Assembly: GCA_002307235.1 (NCBI GenBank) | Contig: DBTV01000040.1 | Span: 44,568 to 108,567 of the forward strand | From: Acidobacteriaceae bacterium UBA1307 | GTDB taxonomy: Bacteria > Acidobacteriota > Terriglobia > Terriglobales > Acidobacteriaceae | DNA: 64,000 nt | Reading direction: 5' to 3' | In this document: positions 54,423-62,817 of the stretch, piece by piece | Position numbering within the stretch: position 1 is the first letter of the stretch | Layout of the letters: every line of letters starts with the position of its first letter | Made by a program: the position numbers and the translations under genes | Notes under the pieces: generated by a model | Told to the model about the DNA's origin: nothing | Seen by the model: the letters and a program-made list of their open reading frames with translations, nothing else | Database searches by the model: none

Positions 54423-55826
54423 TTACCCGTTCAGCTGATCCTGCAATTTGTTGAGTACCCGGTGCAGGTCCTTGTCGGTGCGGCGCAGCTCGTCGATCTT
54501 GGCGATCGAGTGCATCACCGTGGTGTGATGTTTGTTGCCGAACTGGCGGCCGATCTCGGGCAGGCTCGCCTCGGTCATCTGCTTGGCCAGATACATCGCA
54601 ATCTGGCGGGGCACGACGACGTTGCGCGAGTTGTTCTTCTGCTTCAGATCGCTGACGCGCATGCCGAACTGCTCGGCGACGGCGCGCTGGATCGACTCGA
54701 TGGTCACCTTGCGCACCTGCATGTCAATGAACTGCTTGAGGCACTGCTGGGCATTGGCCAGCGTGACCTCCATGTGATTGTGATGGCACCAGGCGACCAG
54801 GCGCACCAGCGCGCCCTCAAGCTCGCGGACGTTGGTCCGGATATTGGAGGCAACAAACAGCGCCACGTCGGTCGGCAACTGCACCTGCTCGGTCTCGGCC
54901 TTCTTGAGCAGAATGGCGACCTTGGTCTCGAGATCGGGCGGCTGAATGTCGGCGATCAGGCCCCACTCGAAGCGCGAACGCAGGCGGTCTTCAATCTCGG
55001 CCAGCTCTTTTGGAGGCCGGTCCGAGGCGATGACGATCTGCTTCATGCTCTCGTGCAGCGCATTGAAGGTATGGAAGAACTCCTCCTGGGTGCGCTCCTT
55101 CTGGGCGATGAACTGGATGTCATCGATCAGCAGCACGTCAACCGAGCGGAAGCGGTCGCGGAAGCTGGTCATGCGGTCGTTGCGCAACGAGCTGATCATC
55201 TCGTTGGTGAACTTTTCCGCCGAAACGTAGCAGATATTGGCCGAGGGCTGGCGACGCTTCACCTCATGGCCGATGGCGTGCATCAGATGGGTCTTGCCCA
55301 TGCCGACGCCACCATAAAGGAAGAGCGGATTGTAGGCACGCGAGGGCCGCTCGGCCACGGCCAGAGCCGCGGCGCGGGCAAACTGGTTGCCGTTGCCGAT
55401 GACGAAGTTCTCAAAGGTGTAGCGCGGATTCAGTTGCGCGGCCGAGGACCAGTCAAAGCTCTTCTGCAGCGGCGCGGCCGGCTGCTGGCTGGGCGCGCTC
55501 GGCGCATGCGAGGGCACGGGCGCGAAACCACCATCGCGACGCTGCGGAGGGATCGAGGGATCCTCTTCGGTGGTCACGAAGCTGACATCGTCCAGATCGA
55601 GCCCTTGCAGATCGATCGCTTCTTGAATCAGGTCAGCGTACTTGTCGCCGATGTGCTGAAACTCAGGAGACGGAACACGGACGTACAAGGTGCGACCGGC
55701 AATGTGGCTGAATCGCGTAGGCTTAAGCCATGTCTCAAAGGACTGGCGAATCACCTTTTTCTCAAGCGATGAAAGAATCTGCAGCCAAGGGTTAAGAACC
55801 GTAGTGGGTGTAGTAGCGAATGACAT
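54423..55826 (-). CDS. dnaA: Chromosomal replication initiator DnaA
   Basis: 467 residues: N-terminal domain I (LQILSSLEKKVIRQSFETWLKPT), a linker rich in Ser/Pro (about 90-125), the AAA+ domain with Walker A GGVGMGKTH (172-180) and Walker B LLIDDIQF, and the C-terminal DNA-binding domain with PRQIAMYLAKQ and FGNKHHTTVMHSIAKI. It opens the chromosome origin. Start ATG 55826 has AAGGA seven bases upstream. It is divergent from rpmH; dnaN is not next to it. It ends at a strong terminator. Confidence 0.98.
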   Translation of the reverse strand: MSFATTPTTVLNPWLQILSSLEKKVIRQSFETWLKPTRFSHIAGRTLYVRVPSPEFQHIGDKYADLIQEAIDLQGLDLDDVSFVTTEEDPSIPPQRRDGGFAPVPSHAPSAPSQQPAAPLQKSFDWSSAAQLNPRYTFENFVIGNGNQFARAAALAVAERPSRAYNPLFLYGGVGMGKTHLMHAIGHEVKRRQPSANICYVSAEKFTNEMISSLRNDRMTSFRDRFRSVDVLLIDDIQFIAQKERTQEEFFHTFNALHESMKQIVIASDRPPKELAEIEDRLRSRFEWGLIADIQPPDLETKVAILLKKAETEQVQLPTDVALFVASNIRTNVRELEGALVRLVAWCHHNHMEVTLANAQQCLKQFIDMQVRKVTIESIQRAVAEQFGMRVSDLKQKNNSRNVVVPRQIAMYLAKQMTEASLPEIGRQFGNKHHTTVMHSIAKIDELRRTDKDLHRVLNKLQDQLNG

Positions 55827-56359
55827 CGAAAAATCCTTGCCTGCGCCCGGGCCAACGGGAAGATATCTTCATATTCCCCATGGAGACGACAATGCTGCTA
55901 TGGCGCAAGGTGCAAAGCCCCTGCGTCGAAACAAATCAAAAAAATAAATGCCAGTGAACCGCTCAAATTGCCCCGGAAGGACCCCTCGGAGCAATGAATA
56001 TTTCCTGTTTCGCGGGACGCCTGAAACTTTCTGAACGGTCCCGATAGTAGCACATTTGCCCTTGGATGCAATCATTCTTTAACAGAAGAATCCGGACGAG
56101 CAGCAGAGTTGCACCAAGTATGGTGAAAACCGCATAAAACTTGACTATTTCGTTCCTTGAGGGAATAAAATAGTCCGAAAAGTTTTCGATTTTTCTGCGC
56201 GCGACGGCGGCATTCGAGGACTGGTATTGTAAGCGAAACGGACGAGTTTTGCAGAGGCTTTCAAGCCTCGAGGAACTAGATTTTTCGCCGCCATTCCGGT
56301 ATACTCGGAGATGCTGTCAAAAGCGAAGATTCAGTCGAGCACACATAGGAGTTAATTCC
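55827..56359. promoter_or_regulatory. dnaA-rpmH intergenic region
   Basis: 533 bases, AT-rich from 55900 to 56300. It should contain divergent promoters. Candidates on the plus strand: TTGACT (56142) with AATAAA 17 bases later, and TATACT (56300-56305) ahead of rpmH. I see no clear DnaA boxes (TTATCCACA or close relatives), so it is not shown to be the origin. Confidence 0.45.
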
Positions 56360-56515
56360 ATGCCCAAGCGCACTTTCCAACCCAATCGCCGCAGCCGCGT
56401 CAAGAAGCACGGCTTCCGCGCGCGCATGAAGACCAAGTCGGGCGCCGCCGTTCTGAGCCGCCGCCGCGCCATCGGCCGCAAGCGGGTTTCCGTCAGCGCC
56501 GGCTTCCGCGACTAG
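56360..56515 (+). CDS. rpmH: Large ribosomal subunit protein bL34
   Basis: 51 residues, beginning PKRTFQPNRRSRVKKHGFRARM, the near-invariant L34 sequence, and very basic throughout. It is a component of the 50S subunit. TAGGAG lies eight bases before ATG 56360; the longer upstream frame is not protein. It opens the rpmH-rnpA-yidD-yidC unit. Confidence 0.98.
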   Translation: MPKRTFQPNRRSRVKKHGFRARMKTKSGAAVLSRRRAIGRKRVSVSAGFRD

Positions 56516-56605
56516 TCTTCGCCAGCCTGGCTTTCAGTGTTGGACCCGGAACCGGCAGCCCTTTGGCCGCCGTTCCGGGATCGAACCACCCCACCCGGTC
56601 CTCTG

Positions 56606-57016
56606 ATGAATTCCCCTTCCAGCCAAGTGCAGCGTCAGTCCTTTGCGGGGGTACGCCTGCAGAAGCATGCGGACTATCAGCGCGCTTATGCGTTGAGCCG
56701 CAAGCATCAGTCCTCGTCTCTGAGCTGGTTTCTGGCCATCCGGCCCGACGACGCGCCCGTTGAAAAGACGCGCACGCGCGTGGGACTGACCGTCGGCAAG
56801 GTCATCGGCAAGGCCCATGAGCGCAACCGGATCAAGCGCCGGATGCGCGACATCGTTCGCCGCCATCTCGATCTGCTGCCCCCCGGCTGCGATCTGATCC
56901 TGCATCCCCGCCGCACGGTTCTCAGTATCGAATTTGCGAAACTGGAGACCGAGCTGGTGCGTATCCTCAAGCAGGCGCAGAGCGAGGCCGCTCGTACGCA
57001 CGCGCCCGTGCAATGA
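56606..57016 (+). CDS. rnpA: Ribonuclease P protein component
   Basis: 136 residues. RLQKHADYQRAYALSRKH near the start and the RNA-binding RNR motif in KAHERNRIKRRMRDIVR (about 70-86), with RVGLTVGKVIGKA before it, identify the protein subunit of RNase P, which trims tRNA 5' ends. The start is uncertain: ATG 56606 has no Shine-Dalgarno; an in-frame TTG at 56537 would extend it. The stop overlaps the yidD start (ATGA). Confidence 0.94.
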   Translation: MNSPSSQVQRQSFAGVRLQKHADYQRAYALSRKHQSSSLSWFLAIRPDDAPVEKTRTRVGLTVGKVIGKAHERNRIKRRMRDIVRRHLDLLPPGCDLILHPRRTVLSIEFAKLETELVRILKQAQSEAARTHAPVQ

Positions 57017-57276
57017 CGCGTTTTCTCTTAATTCTGATTGGCTTTTATCAACGCTGGCTGTCGCCGGCGCTGCATTCTCTGAGCCCGATGGACGGCTGCA
57101 AGTTCCGGCCCACCTGCTCGGAGTATGCGGCCGAGGCCATCGCCCTGCACGGCCCCCTGAAGGGTCTGGGGCTGGCCACGCGGCGTCTGGCACGGTGCCA
57201 TCCCTTCTCGCGCGGGGGCTTCGACCCGGTTCCGCCGCGAAAAACCGCAACTTCGCACCCCGAACCATTACCATAA
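57013..57276 (+). CDS. yidD: Membrane protein insertion efficiency factor YidD
   Basis: 87 residues: LILIGFYQRWLSPAL, then CKFRPTCSEYAAEAI and GLATRRLARCHPFSRGGFDPVP, all diagnostic. It aids YidC-dependent insertion at the inner membrane. ATG 57013 overlaps the rnpA stop by four bases, a translational coupling typical of this operon. Confidence 0.97.
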   Translation: MTRFLLILIGFYQRWLSPALHSLSPMDGCKFRPTCSEYAAEAIALHGPLKGLGLATRRLARCHPFSRGGFDPVPPRKTATSHPEPLP

Positions 57277-57327
57277 GAGCAGCGGCTGCGTGACGGGCCG
57301 TTCGTTTCAAACGACAGGAAGTTTCCT

Positions 57328-59157
57328 TTGCCAGAAATCAAGAATCCCAATCTGCAGACGCAGGGCGCCGGCCCGGGCGGCGGTGGCGGCGATCTTCGCA
57401 GCACGCTGCTGTTCATTATGCTGGGCCTGGCCGTGGTTCTGGGCTATCAGTACTTCTTCAAGCCCGCGACGGCTCCGGCGCAGAACACGCCGCAAACGCA
57501 GCAGAGCGCGCAGCCGCAATCGGCGGCAACAGCGCCGACCACGGCGCAGGCTGTGGCACAGGCCGCTCCGACCTCCACGCCCGCGATTACCGCTGCGGCC
57601 GAGAACGAGACGACGGTCGAAAACCAGCTCTACAAGATCGTCTTCACCAATCGCGGCGCGCAGGTCAAGCACTGGATCCTGAAGCAGTATAAGGACACCG
57701 AGGGCAAGCCGCTCGACCTGGTGCAGCCGCAGACCGCGGCCCGCTTCGGGCTGCCGCTCTCGCTCTACACCTATGAGCCGGCGCTGACCACCGCGCTCAA
57801 TCAGGCGCTCTTCCAGTCGACAGCGACCGGCAACTGGATTGCCGCGCCGAACTCGCTCAGCTTCCATTACGCGGCGGGCGGCCTCGACGTGGTGAAGACC
57901 TTCCACTTCGACCAGAGCTACGTGATCGACATTGAAACGCGCGTGCTGCGCAACGGCGCGCCGGTTCGTGCGCTCGTGAGCTGGCCGGCCGGACTCGGCG
58001 ACATGGAAGAGTTCCTGCCGAGCTCGACGACCCGTTCGCCGGTGCGCACCTCGGCCTCGTCGATGTTTGTCTGGGAATCGAATGGCAAGAACGATTCGCA
58101 GGCGGCGCACAAGGTCAGCAACAACGCCACGCTGAACCAGTCCTACAGCTACGCGGCCATCTCGGACCTGTATTTTGCGGCAGCGTTTCTGCCCGAGAAT
58201 CCCGACGCGGCCACGGTGGTCACGCTGCACAATGCCATCGAGCTGCCGAGCGACCTGAGCGACGCGAACAGCAAGAAGACTCCGGCCGACGTGATCGGCA
58301 TGGCCGTGGGCGACCAGAGCGGCGCGACGCATGTGCGGCTGTTCGCCGGCCCCAAGGCCACCGAGGTGCTGAACGCGGTCCACGCGACCGGCGCCGACGG
58401 CAAGCCGAGCGGTCCGACGCTGTCTCCGCTGATTCAGTTCGGCATGTGGTCGATCATCGCCAAACCGCTCTACGTTGCGCTGCGCTTCCTCTATGAGCAC
58501 GGCATCGGCAACTGGGGCTGGTCGATCATCATCATCACCGTCATCTTCAATCTGGCGCTGCTGCCGACGCGCGTCAAGATGATGAAGTCGTCGCTGAAGA
58601 TGATGCGCATCCAGCCGAAGGTCGAGGCGCTCAAAAAACGCTACGCGCACCTGAAGATGAACGATCCGAAGCGCGCCGAGATGAACGCCGAGATGATGGC
58701 GATCTACAAGGCCGAGGGCGTGAACATGTACGGCAGTTGCCTGCCGCTGCTGTTGCAGATGCCCCTGTTCTTCGCCTACTATCGCGTGCTGCTCAACGCG
58801 GTTGAGCTCAGGCAGGCGCAGTGGTTCTGGCTCAAGGATCTTTCCTCGCCCGACCCGCTCTACATTCTGCCGGTGCTGATCATCTCGTCGATGTTCATCA
58901 CGCAGATCATCACGCCCGCTCCGGGCATGGATCCGGCGCAGCGCAAGATGATGGCCATTCTGATGCCGGTGATTATCGGCTTCTCGATGTTCCACTTTGC
59001 CTCGGGCCTGGCACTTTACTGGGGCACGGGCAACATCATCAACCTGACGCTGCAACTGGCCATCAACAAGTCCAGCATCGGCCGGGAAATGCACGATATC
59101 GCGGCGCGGCGCGCAGCCAAGAAGGCCGGTGGCAAGGTCATTCAGGGCCGGCGCTAA
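57328..59157 (+). CDS. yidC: Membrane protein insertase YidC
   Basis: 609 residues with a TTG start supported by AGGAA seven bases upstream. First membrane helix at about 25-42 (LLFIMLGLAVVLGYQYFF), a Gln/Ala/Pro/Thr-rich linker, a large periplasmic beta domain (about 95-365), then five C-terminal helices with NWGWSIIIITVIFNLALLP, MNMYGSCLPLLLQMPLFFAYYRVL and the final LALYWGTGNIINLTLQLAINKS. It inserts proteins into the cytoplasmic membrane alone or with SecYEG. It has its own terminator. Confidence 0.97.
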   Translation: MPEIKNPNLQTQGAGPGGGGGDLRSTLLFIMLGLAVVLGYQYFFKPATAPAQNTPQTQQSAQPQSAATAPTTAQAVAQAAPTSTPAITAAAENETTVENQLYKIVFTNRGAQVKHWILKQYKDTEGKPLDLVQPQTAARFGLPLSLYTYEPALTTALNQALFQSTATGNWIAAPNSLSFHYAAGGLDVVKTFHFDQSYVIDIETRVLRNGAPVRALVSWPAGLGDMEEFLPSSTTRSPVRTSASSMFVWESNGKNDSQAAHKVSNNATLNQSYSYAAISDLYFAAAFLPENPDAATVVTLHNAIELPSDLSDANSKKTPADVIGMAVGDQSGATHVRLFAGPKATEVLNAVHATGADGKPSGPTLSPLIQFGMWSIIAKPLYVALRFLYEHGIGNWGWSIIIITVIFNLALLPTRVKMMKSSLKMMRIQPKVEALKKRYAHLKMNDPKRAEMNAEMMAIYKAEGVNMYGSCLPLLLQMPLFFAYYRVLLNAVELRQAQWFWLKDLSSPDPLYILPVLIISSMFITQIITPAPGMDPAQRKMMAILMPVIIGFSMFHFASGLALYWGTGNIINLTLQLAINKSSIGREMHDIAARRAAKKAGGKVIQGRR

Positions 59158-59175
59158 ATCGCAATAAAGACCAGC

Positions 59176-59207
59176 AAAAAGCCTCGCCTTCGGGCGGGGC
59201 TTTTTTT
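59176..59207 (+). terminator. Terminator of the rpmH-yidC operon
   Basis: AAAAAGCCTCGCC (59176-59188) pairs with GGCGGGGCTTTTT (59193-59205) around TTCG, followed by more T. Confidence 0.88.
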
Positions 59208-59256
59208 GCATGCGCACAAGCAAACAGGCACCGTCCGGGTGTATCTTCACTAGCGT

Positions 59257-59982
59257 ATGGCTACGCAAATTCCCGCTCCGCATCCTGCTCCCGAAGCCGA
59301 GGAGTTTTACCGCCGCTGGATTCAGTTTCTTGACGACGAACTGACGCGCCACCACGCGGCCGAGCGCCGCGCCGAGATTGTTCGCGACCAGCTTTACCAG
59401 CTCTATCTGGGCCGTCCGCATGGTGGCCGGCAAAGCTCGGTGCTCACCTCGGAGCTGCCCGTCACCATCCTTGAGCTTTCGCTCGACCCGCGCAACGTTA
59501 CCCTCGAGGCCGAGAGCTTCCCCGAGATCGACCTGACGCGGTATGCCGAACGCAAACCGCTGCTCTGGTTCTGGAAGATGTTCGACCGCTCGCCGGTGGG
59601 CATGAACCAGTGGCTCGGCTGGCGCTTCCGCGCGATGCTGGCCCGGCACATCTTTGCCGCGCTCGGCGCGAGTGTGAAGCTCGCCTCCGGCATCGAGCTG
59701 ACCTTTGGCTACAACCTCGTGATCGAGGACGGCGCGGTGGTGCGGCAGGGCGCGCTGCTCAATGATCGCGGCGGCATCACCATCGGCTCAAAGGCCGTCA
59801 TCGGATCGTACACGCGCGTCTTCTCGCATGCTCATGACCCGGCCGACTACGCCAGGGTTTCGCCACGTCCGGTCGTCATCGGCGCCGGAGCGCACATCGC
59901 CAGCCACGAGATCGTGCTCGGCGGCAGCAGCATCGCCGAGGGCGCGCTGGTCGGGCCCTTCCCGGACGATCCGCATTTGTAG
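59257..59982 (+). CDS. Left-handed beta-helix acyl/acetyltransferase-like protein
   Basis: 241 residues. A helical N-terminal half (EEFYRRWIQFLDDELTRHHAAERRAE) leads to hexapeptide-repeat coils: LASGIELTFGYNLVIEDGAVVRQGALLNDRGGITIGSKAVIGSYTR, in which I/V/L recurs every six residues, as in bacterial transferase hexapeptide enzymes. The HAHDP motif resembles the active-site histidine region of such O-acetyltransferases. Substrate unknown. ATG 59257 opens the frame. It faces the converging gene at 60053. Confidence 0.82.
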   Translation: MATQIPAPHPAPEAEEFYRRWIQFLDDELTRHHAAERRAEIVRDQLYQLYLGRPHGGRQSSVLTSELPVTILELSLDPRNVTLEAESFPEIDLTRYAERKPLLWFWKMFDRSPVGMNQWLGWRFRAMLARHIFAALGASVKLASGIELTFGYNLVIEDGAVVRQGALLNDRGGITIGSKAVIGSYTRVFSHAHDPADYARVSPRPVVIGAGAHIASHEIVLGGSSIAEGALVGPFPDDPHL

Positions 59983-59984
59983 AC

Positions 59985-60064
59985 GTAGGGGCTAGGGACT
60001 AAGGGACTAGGGAACAGGGAACAGGGAAGAGCAGACAGACTCTTTTGTCTGCTCACTGTTCCCT
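59985..60064. repeat. R2-type repeat and nested hairpin
   Basis: AGGGACTAAGGGACTAGGG and AGGGAACAGGGAACAGGGAA words stand after the acyltransferase gene. AGGGAACAG (60016-60024) pairs with CTGTTCCCT (60056-60064) and GAGCAGACA (60029-60037) with TGTCTGCTC (60046-60054). The right arm encodes the last residues and stop of the converging gene. Confidence 0.65.
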
Positions 60065-61462
60065 GCTCCCTTCCATCGGCGCAGTCACAAAGCGCCGCTC
60101 CGCCTGACCGCGCAGGACGCGATAGAGGGCGAACTGGCGCGCGCTGGCTCCGCGCAGCTCAAAGACCAGCTCGCCGCGATGGTCGGCCTCGGCGTCAACC
60201 GCGTCGATCAGCCGCAGGCGTGGCGTCACATCCAGATGCACCGCATCGGTCACGTTCGTGAGCAACACCACGAGGTTGCCGTATAGATCCGGCTGCGCAA
60301 CCAGCGTCACGAACTTCACCGGCGCGCCGTCTTCGCCCGGCTCCGTGTGCGCCGAGTAGACCAGCGTCGCCCCCGCCCCATAGGCCAGCTCAAAGGCGCG
60401 GAACTGCGCGTCGGCCAACGGTGCTGGCTCCGGCGGCGTTGGTGGTGCGACGGGCTTCGCAGCCTTTGCACCATTTTTGGTGCGTATTTTTTTGACGGAC
60501 GGCGCAGGCGCGGGAACGACCACAGTCAACCCCAGCGCCGCGCGCGCTTTGTCTTCGAGCAGGCCGCGCATCCTGGCCTCTTCGGCCGCGTCGGTCCACT
60601 CGTAGCGCCACCGATGTTCGCGGCCCGCCGCGGCATCGGAGACGGCGACGGTCTGGCGCAGATCGGGCGGCATCCCCATCAAGCTCGGCAGCACGGCCAC
60701 GCCCGCCTCGACGGGTTTGCCGCGCTTGAGCCGGGGCCGGTCGGGGTCATCGCCCGTCGCAAGCGCGTCCACGAAACCCACGTCCTTTTCCTTCTTCTTT
60801 TTCTTTGACTGCGGATCGCCGCTGGTGCGCGGCTTGCGCAGAACGGGCCGGTCAGGATCAGGCGCGGAGGCCGTCTCTTCGGCATCATCCTCGCTCCTTT
60901 TGTGCAGGGTCGGGCGGTCGGGGTCGGGCGTCGCACTCTCGTCCGACTTTTTATGCAGCGTGGGCCGGTCCGCATCCGAGGCGGATTTCCTGTCTTCGGG
61001 ATGATGCTTGCGGTGCAGAATCGGCCGGTCGTCGGGATCGTTCCAGTCGTCGATTGTTTCTATTTTTTTGGTGGGCTTCGGCAGCGCGGGCGGCCTCTTC
61101 CAGTTGCCGTAGCCGACCCAGCCGCCCTGCTCCTGTCCGGCGTGGTCCACGTCATACAGGCCGGTGACTTTGCCGCCCTCTTCCAGCTCGTACTCAACGC
61201 CAGGCGCCACGGAGAGAGGCTCGGGCCGGGCCAGATAGAGCCCACCATCGACAAGCTCCTCGCCGTTGAAGATGGTCAGCGGCACCAGGCGGCTAGCCTT
61301 GGGCTTGTTGGCCGCGTCGCCGGTCCACTCAAGCACCGCGACAGAGCGCAGCACGGGCTTTTTCTCGCCCGGCGCAAGCTGGCCCGGGTACTGCGCCGAC
61401 GCCCCCCCGGTGATCGCCCAGAACGAGAAGAAAAACCCGAAAGAAATGAAACGGTTGGCCAC
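60053..61462 (-). CDS. Secreted protein with DPDRP-type tandem repeats
   Basis: 469 residues, with a GTG start preceded by GGAGG and a signal peptide ending at GASA. Between about residues 140 and 260 are five degenerate repeats of the form DPDRPTLHKRS, separated by Glu/Ser/Lys-rich spacers, giving a very acidic and basic mixed linker. The C-terminal 200 residues are strand-rich (FVTLVAQPDLYGNLVVLLTNV, VTPRLRLIDAVDAEADHRGELVFELRG). No named family; similar repeat proteins seem typical of acidobacteria. Its end (GSREQ) and stop derive from an R2 repeat. It diverges from the bcp gene, 33 bases away. Confidence 0.68.
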   Translation of the reverse strand: MANRFISFGFFFSFWAITGGASAQYPGQLAPGEKKPVLRSVAVLEWTGDAANKPKASRLVPLTIFNGEELVDGGLYLARPEPLSVAPGVEYELEEGGKVTGLYDVDHAGQEQGGWVGYGNWKRPPALPKPTKKIETIDDWNDPDDRPILHRKHHPEDRKSASDADRPTLHKKSDESATPDPDRPTLHKRSEDDAEETASAPDPDRPVLRKPRTSGDPQSKKKKKEKDVGFVDALATGDDPDRPRLKRGKPVEAGVAVLPSLMGMPPDLRQTVAVSDAAAGREHRWRYEWTDAAEEARMRGLLEDKARAALGLTVVVPAPAPSVKKIRTKNGAKAAKPVAPPTPPEPAPLADAQFRAFELAYGAGATLVYSAHTEPGEDGAPVKFVTLVAQPDLYGNLVVLLTNVTDAVHLDVTPRLRLIDAVDAEADHRGELVFELRGASARQFALYRVLRGQAERRFVTAPMEGSREQ

Positions 61463-61495
61463 CCTGCGTCCTCCAATAGTCGAGGAGTTTCCCCG

Positions 61496-61969
61496 ATGGA
61501 ATTGAACGAAAAAGTTAAAGACTTCACCCTTGAGACCGACGAAGGCAACACGGTCAGCCTCTCCGACTTTGCCGGTCAGCCGGTCGTACTCTTCTTTTAC
61601 CCTAGAGCCAACACCCCGGGTTGCACCATCGAGGCCTGCGGCTTCCGCGACCAGTTGAAAAAGCTGCAAGCCGCCGGCGCCGTCGTGCTCGGCATCTCAC
61701 GCGACACCGTTGCCGCGCAGGCCAAGTTCAAGGCCAAGTATGAACTGACCTACCCCTTGCTGGCCGACCACACGGAAAAGGTCTGCAAACAATTTGACGT
61801 GCTCAAAGAGAAGAACATGTACGGCAAGAAGGTCTGGGGCATCGTGCGCACCACCTTCGTCATTGGCCCTGACCAGACGCTCGTCCACGTCTTCCCCAAG
61901 GTCAAGCCCGAAGGCCACGCCGAAGAGGTTCTGGCCCTGCTGAAGGAATGGAAGAAGGCGCACCAATAA
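61496..61969 (+). CDS. bcp: Thioredoxin-dependent peroxiredoxin, Bcp/PrxQ type
   Basis: 157 residues: VVLFFYPRANTPGCTIEACGFRD contains the peroxidatic Cys and the resolving Cys five residues later (CTIEAC), the Bcp/PrxQ signature. YPLLADHTEKVCKQFDV and WGIVRTTFVIGPD follow. It reduces hydroperoxides in the cytosol with thioredoxin. ATG 61496 follows GAGGAG at eight bases; the much longer upstream frame is an antisense shadow of the 60053 gene. Confidence 0.95.
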   Translation: MELNEKVKDFTLETDEGNTVSLSDFAGQPVVLFFYPRANTPGCTIEACGFRDQLKKLQAAGAVVLGISRDTVAAQAKFKAKYELTYPLLADHTEKVCKQFDVLKEKNMYGKKVWGIVRTTFVIGPDQTLVHVFPKVKPEGHAEEVLALLKEWKKAHQ

Positions 61970-61977
61970 GCATGCTG

Positions 61978-62017
61978 GATCTGCGCGGCGTCTTTTTCCT
62001 GATTCGCCGCGCAGATC
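61978..62017. terminator. Hairpin between bcp and the TetR gene
   Basis: GATCTGCGCGGCG (61978-61990) pairs perfectly with CGCCGCGCAGATC (62005-62017). There is no T-run outside the stem; the Ts lie in the loop. It probably separates two converging genes. Confidence 0.5.
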
Positions 62018-62030
62018 TTGCAGCAGTGCT

Positions 62031-62642
62031 CTAAATCATGGCATCGAAGACCCGCAACAAATAGCGCTCGATGGTCTCATCGTCGAAGTCTTCAGAAAAC
62101 AACGTGGCTTCCAGGGCAACCGCGGAAAGAAGCGGCTGCATCATCCGAATCGCGAAGATGCGCTCAGGCATGGTGCCGACGCTTTGCAGATCCTCGAGCA
62201 TTGTCTGTACCGGTGAACCGGGGATGCTGCCGAAGGCCTGTCGCATGCGCGCCCGCAGATGGTTTTGCGCATCGGGATGGCGGATGGCAAAGAGTTTGAA
62301 CTCGAGCAGCAGCAACGACCAGACACGATCCCTGCTGATCGCCAGGAAGAGATTGCGCCACTGTTCGCGCTTTTTCTCTTTCGGAGCGGGCGAGGCCAAC
62401 ACCTTCTCGAGGGCCTTCCGCTTACGCTGCAGGCTCTCTTCGAACAGAGCCAGAAAGATATCCTCCTTGCTCTTGAAGTGCGCGTAGATGGCGCCGGTCG
62501 TGCGTCCGGCCATCGCAGCGACCCGGCCTAGCTCCGCGCCGGCGTAGCCCTCTTCCAGAAAGATTTTTTCCGCGGCCCGCAGCAGCTTTTCGCGCGTCTC
62601 TTTGGTCTTCAACTCGTGTTTATTCGGCTTGGCCAGCGTCAT
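62031..62642 (-). CDS. TetR-family transcriptional regulator
   Basis: 203 residues: N-terminal helix-turn-helix (about 15-60, KLLRAAEKIFLEEGYAGAELGRVAAMAG, then TTGAIYAHFKSKEDIF) and a ligand-binding helical C-terminal part. TetR regulators usually repress adjacent or own genes and release with a ligand. The inverted repeat at 63494, upstream of the neighbouring beta-barrel gene, is a candidate operator. ATG 62642 is preceded by GAAAGAAGATCC. Confidence 0.88.
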   Translation of the reverse strand: MTLAKPNKHELKTKETREKLLRAAEKIFLEEGYAGAELGRVAAMAGRTTGAIYAHFKSKEDIFLALFEESLQRKRKALEKVLASPAPKEKKREQWRNLFLAISRDRVWSLLLLEFKLFAIRHPDAQNHLRARMRQAFGSIPGSPVQTMLEDLQSVGTMPERIFAIRMMQPLLSAVALEATLFSEDFDDETIERYLLRVFDAMI

Positions 62643-62740
62643 GGATCTTCTTTCACCGCGTACGGAATTGCCTGGGCCGCGTTGCGGCCTCTGTGTTGAT
62701 CTTAGAGCAGTTCTTCAATACACATGCACTGCACAGATGC

Positions 62741-62781
62741 GTGCACGGTGGATTTTTCTTGGGGAAAAATCCACTGTGCAC
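62741..62781. repeat. Long dyad between TetR and beta-barrel genes
   Basis: Left arm 62741-62758 (GTGCACGGTGGATTTTTC) and right arm 62764-62781 match in 17 of 18 positions, with a TTGGG loop. It lies between the TetR start and the stop of the beta-barrel gene. It may be a terminator without T-run, or an operator. Confidence 0.5.
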
Positions 62782-62817
62782 GCCGCTTAAAAAGTCTACG
62801 TGTATTCCGAAAATGCC

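Noticed and set aside
57307..59649. A 780-codon open frame on the minus strand
   Set aside because: It is antisense to yidC and the acyltransferase; composition is that of a high-GC shadow frame.
60902..61495. Upstream in-frame extension of the peroxiredoxin gene
   Set aside because: The extension is antisense to the repeat protein; the ATG at 61496 has a good ribosome-binding site and matches the family start.
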